Shown here: positions 33,652-42,291 of the stretch, piece by piece | Layout of the letters: each line of letters starts with the position of its first letter | Numbering within the stretch: position 1 is the stretch's first letter | Assembly (NCBI GenBank): GCA_017555025.1 | Contig: JAFZHC010000068.1 | Coordinates: 1-44,607, forward strand | DNA: 44,607 nucleotides | Source of the DNA: Akkermansia sp. | GTDB lineage: Bacteria; Verrucomicrobiota; Verrucomicrobiia; Verrucomicrobiales; Akkermansiaceae | Reading direction: 5' to 3' | Notes under the pieces: model-generated | What the model was told of the DNA's origin: nothing | The model's input: only the letters and a program-made list of their open reading frames with translations | Database searches by the model: none | Position numbers and translations under genes: made by a program

Positions 33652-33761
33652 CACCGCCGAGCGGCATTTCGTTCAATTTTTTTTGCAAAAAAATGGTGCT
33701 TTCAATGAGCTGTGTGTCTCGATGATGGTTGGGGGATGGCTAAGCTGCGGTTTGCGTTGGT

Positions 33762-35144
33762 TTAGCAGGTGAGGGCATTGGTGGCCAGACCGCCCTGCGC
33801 TGTTTCCTTGTAGTCGGAGTGCAGGTTTCGGCCGGTTTCGTACATGGTGGCAATCACGCTGTCCAGGCTTACGTAGTGGGAGCCATCACCGCGCAGTGCC
33901 AGACGAGTGGCGTTCACAGCTTTGACGGCGCCGATGGCGTTGCGCTCAATGCAGGGCACCTGCACCAAGCCGCAGATGGGGTCGCAGGTCAGGCCGAGGT
34001 TATGCTCCATGGCGATTTCGGCGGCATTTTCAATCTGTTCATTCGTGCCACCCATGGCAGCAGCTAAGCCGGCGGCTGCCATAGAGCAGGCTACTCCTAC
34101 CTCACCTTGGCAGCCGACTTCCGCACCGGAGATGGAGGCGTTGGCTCTGTATAGACTGCATATAGCTGAGGCGGTGAGCAGGAAGACCTCGCGCCCACCC
34201 TCCAGCGAGAAGGGTGATTCTTTGTGCCCGTAGCGCTCGTAGTAGCGCAGCACAGCGGGCAATACACCGGCACTGCCCATGGTGGGGGCTGTTACCACGC
34301 GGCCGCCGGCGGCGTTCTCCTCGGCTACAGCGAAGGCCCACAGGTTAATCCAGTCGATGATGGTGAGGGCATCGGTTCGGTTGTCGTGGAAGAGTTTTTC
34401 GAGGCGTTTGTAGATAATGGGGGCGCGGCGTGTGAGTTTAAGCTCGCCGGGCAGGGTGCCGGGGGTGGAAATGCCGCGCTCAATGGCATCGCTCATGGTT
34501 TTGCAGAGGTGGCGCACTCGGTAGCTGACTAACTGTGCGGGGCGAAGGGAGGCCTCGTTGCAGCGTACGGCGCCCGCTATGGTGATGTTCTCGCGGCGGC
34601 ACAGCTCCATGAGTTCCGCGCAGGTGTTGAATTCGTAAGGCACGCGGCGGGAGGTCTCGTCGCTGCTTTGTCCCATCTCGCTGCGCCGACGTACAGCACC
34701 ACCGCCAATGGAGAAGAAATACTCTTCATGCAGGAGGATGCCGGCGGCATTCCACGCTCGCAGGCACATGCCGTTGGAGTGCTCGGGCAGGGTGATAGCT
34801 TTGCTCAGCACGATATCCCGCGATGGGGTGAAGGGGATGGTGTGCTCACCTCCAAGCTCCAAGGTGCAGCTGCTGCGCACCTGTTCAATGTAATTGCGGT
34901 TCAGATCGAGTGTTTCGGCATCCAGCCCCAGCAAGCCGTGAATCACGGCACCGGGGGTGCCGTGTCCCTCGCCGGTAAGTGCTAGTGAACCATAGAGCTC
35001 GGCCTGCACGCGGGAGGTGCGGCTCAGGCGCCCATCTGCTGCCAAATCGGCTACAAACAGGGCAGCGGCTCGCATGGGACCCATGGTGTGAGAACTCGAG
35101 GGGCCGATGCCGATGGAGAATACATCGAACAGACTGGTGTACAT
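33762..35144 (-). CDS. sdaA: L-serine dehydratase, single-chain iron-sulfur type
   Basis: It deaminates L-serine to pyruvate and ammonia using a 4Fe-4S cluster. The 460 residues match the fused alpha/beta form. [18 protein letters not shown] (10-27, in part) starts the beta domain. Candidate cluster cysteines are Cys345 (GCQGEVG), Cys387 (TCDPICG) and Cys398 (VPCIERN). The C-terminal residue is Cys460, which matches the tail-in-mouth Cys of the Legionella enzyme. I chose the ATG at 35144 ([14 protein letters not shown]). Longer in-frame starts up to 35387 run into the upstream gene and give non-homologous sequence. It lies 94 bp after kbl on the same strand and is probably co-transcribed. Confidence 0.95.
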   Translation of the reverse strand: MYTSLFDVFSIGIGPSSSHTMGPMRAAALFVADLAADGRLSRTSRVQAELYGSLALTGEGHGTPGAVIHGLLGLDAETLDLNRNYIEQVRSSCTLELGGEHTIPFTPSRDIVLSKAITLPEHSNGMCLRAWNAAGILLHEEYFFSIGGGAVRRRSEMGQSSDETSRRVPYEFNTCAELMELCRRENITIAGAVRCNEASLRPAQLVSYRVRHLCKTMSDAIERGISTPGTLPGELKLTRRAPIIYKRLEKLFHDNRTDALTIIDWINLWAFAVAEENAAGGRVVTAPTMGSAGVLPAVLRYYERYGHKESPFSLEGGREVFLLTASAICSLYRANASISGAEVGCQGEVGVACSMAAAGLAAAMGGTNEQIENAAEIAMEHNLGLTCDPICGLVQVPCIERNAIGAVKAVNATRLALRGDGSHYVSLDSVIATMYETGRNLHSDYKETAQGGLATNALTC

Positions 35145-35238
35145 GGCGGGGGAAAAGAGTTCCGCCCGCCGGCAGGCAGCATGCCAGCGCAGCGAGCGGA
35201 AAGATTTAATTCGTATGTCGGAGGGTGTCCTTCGTACT

Positions 35239-36435
35239 TCAGATGATACCCAGCTCCTTGCCGGCCTGAGCGAAGGCGGCGATGGCGCGGTCGAGCTGCT
35301 CGGTGGTGTGAGCGGCGGAAATCTGGGTGCGGATGCGGGCCTGACCCTTGGGTACCACGGGGTAGAAGAAGCCCATGGCGTACACACCCAGCTCGAGCAG
35401 GCGGTTGCTCATGCGCTGAGAGAGGGCGGCGTCGCCCAGCATGACGGGTACGATGGCGTGGCCGGCACCGGCCAGCGTGAAGCCGCACTGCTCCATGCCC
35501 TTGCGGAAGTAGGCAGCGTTGCTCTGTACGCGCTCGGTGAGCTCGGTGGAGGCCTCCAGCATGTCAATCACCTTGATGGTGGTGGCGGCAATGGCGGGCA
35601 TGACGCTGTTGGAGAACAGGTAGGGGCGGGACTTCTGGCGCAGCATGTCCACAATCTCCTTGCGGGCGCTTACATAGCCGCCGGAGGCACCACCCAGAGC
35701 CTTGCCGAAAGTGCCGGTGGTGATGTCAACCTTGCCGAACAGACCGCAATGCTCGTGCGTACCACGACCACGGGCACCCAGCACACCTGTGGCGTGGGAC
35801 TCATCGAAGTGTACCAGAGCACCGTACTTCTCAGCAAGCTCGTGAATCTTGTCCAGACTGGCTACAATGCCGTCCATGGAGAATACGCCGTCGGTGGAGA
35901 TGAGGATGGTGCGGGCGCCGGCGGCCTTAGCCTCTTGCAGCTTGGCCTCGAGGTCAGCCATGTCGTTGTTGGCGTAGCGGTAACGGGCAGCCTTGCACAG
36001 ACGTACGCCATCGATGATGGAGGCGTGGTTGAGGGAGTCGGAGATGATGGCGTCTTCCTTCGTGAGCAGAGCCTCGAACAGACCGCCGTTAGCATCGAAG
36101 CAGGAACCGAAGAGGATGGTATCCTCCGTGCCGAGGAAGGCGCTCAGGCGCTCCTCGAGCTGCTGGTGCAGGGTCTGCGTGCCGCAGATGAAGCGCACGG
36201 AAGCCATACCGAAGCCCCAGCGGTCGATAGCCTCCTTGGCGGCTTTTTCGAGCTCGGGGTGGTTAGCCAAGCCGAGGTAGTTATTGGCGCACATGTTGAT
36301 GACCTTGCTGCCATCCTTGAGGCCTACCTCAGAGAACTGGGGGGTGGCGATGTAACGCTCCTGCTTGTAAAGACCGGCCTCCTTCAGAGCGGCCAGGTCG
36401 GTGATGATGCGGTTTTTGAAATCTTCGTTGTACAT
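35239..36435 (-). CDS. kbl: Glycine C-acetyltransferase (2-amino-3-ketobutyrate CoA ligase)
   Basis: This PLP enzyme interconverts 2-amino-3-oxobutanoate plus CoA with glycine plus acetyl-CoA in threonine breakdown. It has 398 residues, the same as E. coli Kbl. Landmarks are [10 protein letters not shown] (51-60), [10 protein letters not shown] (211-220) and the PLP lysine in [11 protein letters not shown] (Lys245). The start at 36435 ([10 protein letters not shown]) follows a GGAGG at 36447-36451, one of the few Shine-Dalgarno sequences in the window. An upstream ATG at 36552 lies before the promoter. No threonine dehydrogenase gene is adjacent. It is followed by sdaA, so glycine/threonine and serine catabolism may be expressed together. 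Confidence 0.95.
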   Translation of the reverse strand: MYNEDFKNRIITDLAALKEAGLYKQERYIATPQFSEVGLKDGSKVINMCANNYLGLANHPELEKAAKEAIDRWGFGMASVRFICGTQTLHQQLEERLSAFLGTEDTILFGSCFDANGGLFEALLTKEDAIISDSLNHASIIDGVRLCKAARYRYANNDMADLEAKLQEAKAAGARTILISTDGVFSMDGIVASLDKIHELAEKYGALVHFDESHATGVLGARGRGTHEHCGLFGKVDITTGTFGKALGGASGGYVSARKEIVDMLRQKSRPYLFSNSVMPAIAATTIKVIDMLEASTELTERVQSNAAYFRKGMEQCGFTLAGAGHAIVPVMLGDAALSQRMSNRLLELGVYAMGFFYPVVPKGQARIRTQISAAHTTEQLDRAIAAFAQAGKELGII

Positions 36436-36446
36436 ATCGGGTGCTG

Positions 36447-36497
36447 CCTCCGTTTTGAGGGGCGCGGAATTGTAGTACCTTGTGCGGCAAAAGTCAA
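36447..36497 (-). promoter_or_regulatory. kbl promoter and Shine-Dalgarno (leadered)
   Basis: Minus strand: -35 TTGACT (36492-36497), 17-bp spacer, -10 TACAAT (36469-36474), then a leader of about 26 nt carrying GGAGG (36447-36451), 11 nt before the ATG. This contrasts with the leaderless genes. Confidence 0.78.
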
Positions 36498-36530
36498 CCG
36501 TATTCCCGTTTAATCCTTGTGTGATGGCAC

Positions 36531-36561
36531 AAAAAGCCCTGCGGCTTTGCAACCGCAGGGC
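36531..36561 (-). terminator. Intrinsic terminator of the DUF3472 gene
   Basis: Minus strand: GCCCTGCGG (36553-36561) pairs perfectly with CCGCAGGGC (36536-36544), followed by TTTTT. Confidence 0.9.
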
Positions 36562-36587
36562 CGGGGATGTTGCTGAAAATGACGGAA

Positions 36588-37532
36588 TCAGTTTTTCTTT
36601 TCCTCCAGACGAGGGGCTGTTACCAGATTCATGACGTCTGCGCCGGGGGCGGCAGAGCGGGTCTCAAGCTTCTTGGTATCGTAGGGCGCAAAATCAGCCT
36701 CGGGCTTAATGTTGCCGCCGGTTGCCAGAGAGAAGTAACCGCGAGCAGGGTTGTAGCGGCAGTTAATCTCCATGTTGGGGTTGGCGTCGCGTGTGAAGCG
36801 GTAGTACATGGCCTGGTCCCATTCCTTGCCGGTCCAGCGCCAGGCGGGACCGAAGGTGGCGCGGCGCTCGTGTGTCTTGGAATCAACGTCGCGCTTGAAA
36901 TCCTCTACAAAGCCGCAACCGCCGCCAAGACCACGGGTGAGAGCCTGAATGCGCCAGCAGCTCAGCAGTTCCCATTGTTTGGTTTCGGAGTCCCAGATGT
37001 AACCGGCAATCTGGCGGAAATCCTCACCATCCTCTTTTTCCACCACGAGAGTGCGGATGACCTCGCCCTCCTTCCAGTTGAAGGGGCGCATGGAGTTGCC
37101 GCCGGTACCCTCACCGCCGAAACGACGAGTCGTGACAAGGCGACCCTTTTGCACCAATTTGGCACGCTCTTCCTCGGGGGCTGCGTGCGGGTTGTCGCCG
37201 CTGTCCTTGGCGTCCCAGATGGAGAAGATAGCTACGCGCTGAGCTTTACCGTTGTTGTCTTTGTTGCCCAGCTCCTGCACGCCGATATAGCCACAGCCGA
37301 AGTTGTTGACTGCGAAGTAGGTGCCGGGAGCACTCTTCTCAATAACGGCTTCGGTATAAGCTGCGGTGTGACCCGATATGGTGGGAAGATAACCGATGTG
37401 CACGGAAGTACACTGGCGCTTGGCCATGTTCTGCGGTGCCCAGTAATCGGAATAGCGGTCGGCTACAGCCTGCTGGCTGCAAAATGCAGTCAGAGCCATA
37501 ACCCCTGCCAGAATGGTGTTTACGGGTTTCAT
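36588..37532 (-). CDS. Secreted DUF3472-like protein
   Basis: The 314-residue protein has a signal peptide (about 1-24, ending QQAVADR). The middle and C-terminal parts fit the DUF3472 pattern: an [25 protein letters not shown] segment, [38 protein letters not shown], then GFVEDFKRD and a [19 protein letters not shown] segment (quoted in part). DUF3472 proteins are secreted, often found in polysaccharide-degrading gut bacteria, and have no assigned reaction. The start is supported by a leaderless promoter. It is monocistronic with a strong terminator. Family call is by pattern memory. Confidence 0.75.
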   Translation of the reverse strand: MKPVNTILAGVMALTAFCSQQAVADRYSDYWAPQNMAKRQCTSVHIGYLPTISGHTAAYTEAVIEKSAPGTYFAVNNFGCGYIGVQELGNKDNNGKAQRVAIFSIWDAKDSGDNPHAAPEEERAKLVQKGRLVTTRRFGGEGTGGNSMRPFNWKEGEVIRTLVVEKEDGEDFRQIAGYIWDSETKQWELLSCWRIQALTRGLGGGCGFVEDFKRDVDSKTHERRATFGPAWRWTGKEWDQAMYYRFTRDANPNMEINCRYNPARGYFSLATGGNIKPEADFAPYDTKKLETRSAAPGADVMNLVTAPRLEEKKN

Positions 37533-37540
37533 CGGGAATA

Positions 37541-37569
37541 ATCCTAGCAGCTTTTGTTTGTAAAATCAA
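37541..37569 (-). promoter_or_regulatory. DUF3472 gene promoter, leaderless placement
   Basis: Minus strand: -35 TTGATT (37564-37569), 17-bp spacer, extended -10 TGC-TAGGAT (37541-37546), then 8 nt to the ATG at 37532. Confidence 0.7.
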
Positions 37570-37612
37570 GCTAATTTGTAACTTGCTTGTGCGCGGACGG
37601 GCAAATTGCAGC

Positions 37613-37641
37613 TTGCCATGGGGGTGGGGAAATGCTACAAT
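37613..37641 (+). promoter_or_regulatory. Ppx/GppA-HD gene promoter, leaderless with GTG start
   Basis: -35 TTGCCA (37613-37618), 17-bp spacer, extended -10 TGC-TACAAT (37636-37641), then 7 nt to a GTG at 37649, itself directly followed by an ATG at 37652. Confidence 0.75.
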
Positions 37642-37648
37642 GCGGGGA

Positions 37649-39226
37649 GTGATGAAAGAGAAGCGCAGCGTAAGGAGTCTGAACAGGTCTGAATTGCCGG
37701 GAGGGGTTCAGGCTGTTATCTTTCTGGGAGCCAGTTCGGTTTCTATGTTGGTAGCAGAGGATAAGGGGGGAGAGTTACGTGTGCTGGATGTGCTCTCTCA
37801 ACCCATGGCGCTGGCTGAAGACATTTTCCGGCAGGGCAATGTGTCGCGTGAGACGATGGAGCGCTGCGTGCACATCATCAGAGGTTACAACAATCTGCTG
37901 GATGAGTATCGACAAGGGGCTGAAGTGCAGGTGCGTCTGCTGGCTACCAATGTGCTGCTCAATGTTCATAATATGGACAGCATTACCAATCGTCTTCTGA
38001 CTATCTGCGGACTGCAGCTGGAGGTGATGGACGATGGTGAGATGACGCGACTGCTTTACGTCAGCATGCAGGAAATGCTGCGCAATCATGCTGAGCTGGA
38101 GAAGAAGCGCTTGCTGGTGGTGCATGTGGGGCCGGGCAATACGCGTTTGCTGCTTTTCGAGCGCGGTCGAATTACCTATTACGCCAATTATCGCATGGGG
38201 GCTCACCGTTCTGCCATGGCGGTGGGAGATACGGATTTAGGCAACTCCGGTATAGAAAGTTCGCTCATCCGAGAGCATATCCGAGGGGTAGTGGAGCAAA
38301 TTCTGCACGATTCGGAAACCGCCCTGCCGGATGAACCTGATGCCTTTGTGATTTTCGGCCCGGATTTCCACCATATTTCTTCATCGGTCACGGAGAAAGG
38401 GCAGATGACCTTAGACGAGCTGGCCGAACTGGTGGAAGATATTGCCTCGACGCCCAAGCAGCAGCGTTGTGAGAAATATCAAGAGGATTACGCCTCTGTG
38501 GGGGCTTTGCTGCCGGCTGCCGTGACTTACCTTTGCCTGGCTCGAGAGTTTGAACCCCGGAGCATTCTGATGCCTCGGGAGGAATACCCCTTTGCCTTCC
38601 TGCGCCATCTGTTGCCCTCCCAGCGTGATGATCAGGCCATGGAGCAGGAGGTGACTCACTTTGCCACGCTGCTGGCTAATCGCTATAAGGTGGATCGAGG
38701 GCACAGTCAGCAGGTGCGCAAGCTCTGCCTTTCACTCTTCGACCAGCTGCAGGATTTGCATGGCTTGTCTCGGCATGACCGCATGTTGTTGACGGTGGCG
38801 GCTATTCTGCACGAAATCGGCACATTCATCAGCCCTAAAAATCACCACCGCCACGGCCAGTATATCATCCTCAATTCGGAGCTGTTCGGTCTTTCGCGCG
38901 AAGATGTGGAAATCGTGGGGCTGATGGCTCGTTATCACCGCCATGGTGCCCCCACTACAGATGACCATACCTATGCTGACTTGGAGCTTCCGAACCGCCT
39001 GAGGGTGCAGAAGCTGGCCTCGCTCCTGCGTGTGGCTGATGCTATGGAACGAGCTCATTCCCATCGAATTGCAACATTTACGGTGCGCTATGCCGCCCGT
39101 AAGCTGGAATTGCTGGTTCCGGGCGTGCATGACCTGACCATTGAAAACCTGGCGCTGCGTAGCAAGGCCGGGCTCTTTACCGACATTTTCGGGTATGATG
39201 TTCAGTTGTTGCCGGCGCATGACTAA
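37649..39226 (+). CDS. Ppx/GppA-like phosphatase domain fused to HD domain
   Basis: About 525 residues in two parts. The N-terminal half follows the Ppx/GppA (exopolyphosphatase/pppGpp phosphohydrolase) layout but with changed motifs. FLGASSVSMLVAE (25-37) stands where DxGSNSxxxxIA is usual, and HVGPGNTRLLLF (159-170) where DIGGGSTEL is usual. The C-terminal HD-like domain keeps His352 (GHSQQV), HEIG (388-391, in place of HDIG), HHRHG (399-403) and YHRHG (429-433). The HD part may be active and the phosphatase part weak or regulatory. Start: GTG 37649 or ATG 37652 by promoter position; an open frame back to 37583 would run through the promoter. It probably acts on polyphosphate or (p)ppGpp, unproven. 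Confidence 0.82.
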   Translation: MMKEKRSVRSLNRSELPGGVQAVIFLGASSVSMLVAEDKGGELRVLDVLSQPMALAEDIFRQGNVSRETMERCVHIIRGYNNLLDEYRQGAEVQVRLLATNVLLNVHNMDSITNRLLTICGLQLEVMDDGEMTRLLYVSMQEMLRNHAELEKKRLLVVHVGPGNTRLLLFERGRITYYANYRMGAHRSAMAVGDTDLGNSGIESSLIREHIRGVVEQILHDSETALPDEPDAFVIFGPDFHHISSSVTEKGQMTLDELAELVEDIASTPKQQRCEKYQEDYASVGALLPAAVTYLCLAREFEPRSILMPREEYPFAFLRHLLPSQRDDQAMEQEVTHFATLLANRYKVDRGHSQQVRKLCLSLFDQLQDLHGLSRHDRMLLTVAAILHEIGTFISPKNHHRHGQYIILNSELFGLSREDVEIVGLMARYHRHGAPTTDDHTYADLELPNRLRVQKLASLLRVADAMERAHSHRIATFTVRYAARKLELLVPGVHDLTIENLALRSKAGLFTDIFGYDVQLLPAHD

Positions 39227-39240
39227 GTGCTCGAATTTGC

Positions 39241-39268
39241 TTGACTCTTCCGGCGGGAGTGTTATAGT
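39241..39268 (+). promoter_or_regulatory. Ankyrin-repeat gene promoter
   Basis: -35 TTGACT (39241-39246), 16-bp spacer, -10 TATAGT (39263-39268). The leader is about 60 nt and has no Shine-Dalgarno sequence before the ATG at 39336. Confidence 0.65.
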
Positions 39269-39335
39269 GTAGGAAAGGTATATTGATGCAGGCGTGGCGT
39301 GCTGCGTGATGATGATTCTGTAACCTCTTATTTAT

Positions 39336-40667
39336 ATGATGAAGAAAACGATTAAGACTTTGATTGCCGGTTTGGTTGCTGTGCCCGGTGCCGCTATGGC
39401 GCAGGCTCCGGCTACTGCTGCAACGATCACGGCAACGGCTGTAACGACTCCGGATGCTGCTCCGCAGGCTATTGTGGCAGCTCAGGAGGCTGCTCCGGCT
39501 CTTACGCCGCGCCAGCAGCGCCGTGCTGAGATTGCAGCTGCCAAGGCCGCCGAGCGTGCTGCTGAAGAGGCCGCAGCTGCCGAGGCCGCCGCAGCCGCTG
39601 AGGAGCTGGCTGCACTTAACATAAAGCCGGCACAGTATTCGGCCTCGCTGTTGCAGGCAATCAATGCGGCAGATGAGCATTTGCTGGAGTTGTTGCTGGC
39701 TGCCGGTGCTTCTCCCGATGTGCGCGATTCGAATGGTGAGTACGCCTTGCATTGGGCGGTGAAGACCTCACAGCCCCATTTCATTGACTTGTTGCTCGAT
39801 GCCGGAGCTGATGTGAATGCCCGTAACCCTCGCACAAAGGCTACAGCTTTGCACTTGGCTGCCTGGAATGAGTCGCCCCAGTGCCTTAAATTGCTGATTA
39901 CTGAGGGGGCTGATGAAAATGCCACGGACGTAGTGGGCGACACCCCCATGCACCGTGCCATTAAGTTGGGGCGTACGGTGCAGGTGTTGGCTCTTGTAGC
40001 AGCCGGCGCTGATGTGAAGATAGCTAATGATGAAGGCGTAACTCCGCTGATTGCTGCAACTCGTGCCGGTAGTGCCGAGTGTGTGAAGGCGCTTATAGCT
40101 GCGGGCGCTGTGGCTAATTTGGAGGCTGCCGCTGTGGCGGGAGATACCTACGTGCTTAATTACTTTATTTCAGCCGGGGTGAAGGTGAACGTGCGCAATG
40201 CTTCCGGTGAAATTCCGCTGCATCTTGCCGCTGAGTTCGGTCATGCCGAATGTGTGAAATCGTTAATTGATGCCGGTGCCTGGATTATGGCCAAGAATAA
40301 GTTGGGTGCCACACCTCTGCATGAGGCCGCCGGTGGCGGGCATCTGGATTGCGTGACGATGCTGCGTGACCGCGGTGCAGATGTGAACGCCCGTGGCGCT
40401 TATGGCACCACGCCTATCAGTCGCGCGGCATCTGCCGGCCATGCAGACTGCGTGAAATACCTTATTGCAGCCGGTGCCGATGTAAATCTGGCCGATGATT
40501 ATGGCGAGACTCCGCTCATTTGGGCAGCGGCTAATGGTCATGCGGCTTGTGTGAAGTTGCTGCTGGATGCCGGTGCTGATAAGAATATCGTTGATAAAGC
40601 CGGTGAGTCGGCGCTGCATTGCGCCACGGAAAAGGGGCATAAGGAGTGCATGCGTCTGCTGCGCTGA
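39336..40667 (+). CDS. Secreted ankyrin-repeat protein
   Basis: The 443-residue protein has a signal peptide (about 1-22, ending GAAMAQ). An Ala/Thr-rich stretch (23-55) and an Ala/Glu/Arg-rich helical segment (57-93) follow. Ankyrin repeats then fill about 103-443, roughly ten of them, most ending in the pattern LLLDAGADVNARN. The sixth is short and lacks the TPLH-type start. It is probably periplasmic or exported and binds a protein partner. A second, smaller secreted ankyrin protein lies at 21497-22327. The final ankyrin ends without a capping helix, only a few residues before the stop. Its likely terminator overlaps the end of comF. Confidence 0.88.
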   Translation: MMKKTIKTLIAGLVAVPGAAMAQAPATAATITATAVTTPDAAPQAIVAAQEAAPALTPRQQRRAEIAAAKAAERAAEEAAAAEAAAAAEELAALNIKPAQYSASLLQAINAADEHLLELLLAAGASPDVRDSNGEYALHWAVKTSQPHFIDLLLDAGADVNARNPRTKATALHLAAWNESPQCLKLLITEGADENATDVVGDTPMHRAIKLGRTVQVLALVAAGADVKIANDEGVTPLIAATRAGSAECVKALIAAGAVANLEAAAVAGDTYVLNYFISAGVKVNVRNASGEIPLHLAAEFGHAECVKSLIDAGAWIMAKNKLGATPLHEAAGGGHLDCVTMLRDRGADVNARGAYGTTPISRAASAGHADCVKYLIAAGADVNLADDYGETPLIWAAANGHAACVKLLLDAGADKNIVDKAGESALHCATEKGHKECMRLLR

Positions 40668-40687
40668 GCCCTGTGGCTTTTGCTCTT

Positions 40688-40745
40688 AATCGCTGTCGTC
40701 ACCTTTGGAGAATCCGAATCAGAGTGATGACAGCGATTTCTTTTA
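40688..40745. terminator. Hairpin between ankyrin gene and comF, inside the comF 3' end
   Basis: AATCGCTGTCGTCAC (40688-40702) pairs with GTGATGACAGCGATT (40724-40738) with one mismatch. On the plus strand TTCTTTT follows. The right part of the hairpin lies inside the last comF codons (comF stop at 40699). Confidence 0.65.
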
Positions 40746-41415
40746 CCCCGGGTAGTTGTCGCAGGGCGCGGCTGCAGGCTCTGGCCGTAGCTCCGCTGGT
40801 AAAGACGTCGTCAACAAGGATGAGTTGCGGGGGCAGGGGGTGCTTGCCGCTGGTGTAGTCAGGGGTTGGCTGGAATGCGCGGTAGGCATTGAGCTGTCGC
40901 TGCCGTGCGCTCAGGCGGGTTTGACTGTCGTGGTCGGTATCATCACGTTGGAGCGCACGAATGACCGGTAATTGAACCAGCTTGCCCAGGGCTCGGGCGA
41001 GTTCCTCAGCCTGATTGTACCCTCGGCTGTTCAGGTGCTTGCGGGTGACGGGTACGGGCACCAGGGCGGCCTCGCTCATGGCGGTTAAGGCCGGTGTGTG
41101 CACAAGCAAATCTGCGAGTGCCGGTGCCAGACCGCCGGCTAACCAAGCTGCATGGTGGTACTTGAGTTTGTAAACAAGCTCCATCGTCTCCTCGGTGCTT
41201 ACCAGAGCCGAGCGAGCGAGGTCGAAGGGGCGGGGCTTGCCGCTGCAGGCCTCGCAATGAGCCGGGGCTGCGGGTGTCTGCTGCAGCGGGGCTCCGCAGT
41301 ACAGGCAGATGGGGCGCGGCACTCGCTCCAAGCGGGCAAGGCAATCCGGGCACAGGCTCCGCTCGCTGACCTCGTGGCACAGCTCGCAGGTTATGGGGTA
41401 TATCCACCGCAGCAT
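40699..41415 (-). CDS. comF: ComF family phosphoribosyltransferase-like protein
   Basis: The 238-residue protein has an N-terminal zinc-finger pattern (CELCHEVSERSLCPDC at 10-25, CLYCG and CEACSG nearby). The PRTase domain has the motif LILVDDVFTSGATARACSRAL near the C-terminus (in part). ComF proteins belong to DNA uptake and recombination systems; the biochemical role is not fully settled. It starts 30 bp after the parA stop on the same strand without its own clear promoter, so it is probably co-transcribed. No Shine-Dalgarno sequence is seen. Confidence 0.88.
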   Translation of the reverse strand: MLRWIYPITCELCHEVSERSLCPDCLARLERVPRPICLYCGAPLQQTPAAPAHCEACSGKPRPFDLARSALVSTEETMELVYKLKYHHAAWLAGGLAPALADLLVHTPALTAMSEAALVPVPVTRKHLNSRGYNQAEELARALGKLVQLPVIRALQRDDTDHDSQTRLSARQRQLNAYRAFQPTPDYTSGKHPLPPQLILVDDVFTSGATARACSRALRQLPGVKEIAVITLIRILQR

Positions 41416-41445
41416 GAGCGGGAGATGTGCTTGCTGTTATGGGTA

Positions 41446-42210
41446 TCAGCGGTGGCGGGTCAGGAACTCCTTGGCGGCGTTCTGGTATGCCAGAGAAGCC
41501 TGGCCATAGGGGTCATGCTCAATCACGGTACGACCGAAGCTGGGAGCCTCTGCCACACGTACGGAGCGGGGGATGACGGTGGTGTACATCTTGTTGGGTA
41601 GCACTTCCTTAACCTGAGCAATAACCTGATTGGCGAGGTTGGTGTTGCTGTACATGGTCATGAGCACACCTTCATGTTTCAGGTGGGGGTTAGCACCGCT
41701 CTCTCGGATCTGCTCCACAACATAGAGAATCTTGGAAAGACCGTCCAGACTGAGGAACTCACACTGCATGGGGGTAAGTACCTCGTCGCAGGCGCAGAGG
41801 GATGAGGTCATGAGCACACCCAGAGAGGGCGGGGTGTCGAGAAAGACGTAGTCATAGTAATCGCTGCAGCGCAGTCCCTCCATGGCATCGCGCATGCAGG
41901 TAATGTGAGTGCCGTTTTGCGTAAGCTCTACCTCCACGCCCGAAAGATCCATGTGAGCCGGGATGATGGAAAGATTGCGGCGATTGGCCGGGCGGATGAG
42001 GTCTTCCATGAGGCGATTGCCGATGAGGGCCTGGTAAAGGCTCTGCTCGCTGGTGGCTTCAATCCCTAGTGCAGAAGATGCATTGGCCTGAGAATCCACA
42101 TCGATGAGCAGTACTCTGCGGCCGCGCTTGGCAAGTGCAGCTGAGAGGTTAACGGCGGTGGTGGTTTTTCCCACACCGCCCTTCTGGTTGGCAATGGCTA
42201 TGACTTTCAC
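41446..42210 (-). CDS. ParA/Soj-type ATPase
   Basis: The 254-residue protein with the deviant Walker A motif KGGVGKTT (10-17) fits chromosome-partitioning ParA/Soj ATPases, as do DVDSQANAS and the DTPPSLGVL region. It lacks the N-terminal helix-turn-helix domain of plasmid ParAs. parB is not adjacent; comF follows. I chose GTG at 42210 (read as MKVIAIANQKGG). The ATG at 42219, three codons earlier, overlaps the -10 box TACAAT and so cannot be on the mRNA if that promoter is used. Annotation as an N-terminally extended protein from 42579 would read through the divergent SMUG1 gene. Role in chromosome segregation is inferred. Confidence 0.9.
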   Translation of the reverse strand: MKVIAIANQKGGVGKTTTAVNLSAALAKRGRRVLLIDVDSQANASSALGIEATSEQSLYQALIGNRLMEDLIRPANRRNLSIIPAHMDLSGVEVELTQNGTHITCMRDAMEGLRCSDYYDYVFLDTPPSLGVLMTSSLCACDEVLTPMQCEFLSLDGLSKILYVVEQIRESGANPHLKHEGVLMTMYSNTNLANQVIAQVKEVLPNKMYTTVIPRSVRVAEAPSFGRTVIEHDPYGQASLAYQNAAKEFLTRHR

Positions 42211-42217
42211 GCGCGCC

Positions 42218-42246
42218 ATTGTAACGCATCCCTTACCCGATATCAA
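42218..42246 (-). promoter_or_regulatory. parA promoter, leaderless with GTG start
   Basis: Minus strand: -35 TTGATA (42241-42246), 17-bp spacer, -10 TACAAT (42218-42223), then 7 nt to the GTG at 42210. Confidence 0.7.
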
Positions 42247-42256
42247 GCGATAATTG

Positions 42257-42285
42257 TTGCCACAGCCGCCCCGATGTGCTAAACT
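42257..42285 (+). promoter_or_regulatory. SMUG1 gene promoter, leaderless placement
   Basis: -35 TTGCCA (42257-42262), 17-bp spacer, extended -10 TGC-TAAACT (-10 at 42280-42285), then 6 nt (CACGTC) to the ATG at 42292. Its -35 is 10 bp from the -35 of the divergent parA promoter. Confidence 0.75.
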
Positions 42286-42291
42286 CACGTC

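Larger units (their letters stand above)
33302..33761. other. Intergenic region with hairpin element copy B
   Basis: This 460-bp region has an AT-rich left part (33302-33520) with no feature I can support. The right part holds a terminator-type hairpin, the conserved 15-mer and nested inverted repeats (33524-33651, listed separately). Nothing is evident in 33652-33761 apart from an A/T-rich run. Confidence 0.5.

Noticed and set aside
35145..35387. N-terminal extension of L-serine dehydratase
   Set aside because: The added residues are read from the 3' end of kbl in another frame and have no match to the family.
41446..42246. parS sites near parA
   Set aside because: I looked for the TGTTNCACGTGAAACA-type palindrome around parA and across the intergenic regions and saw none.
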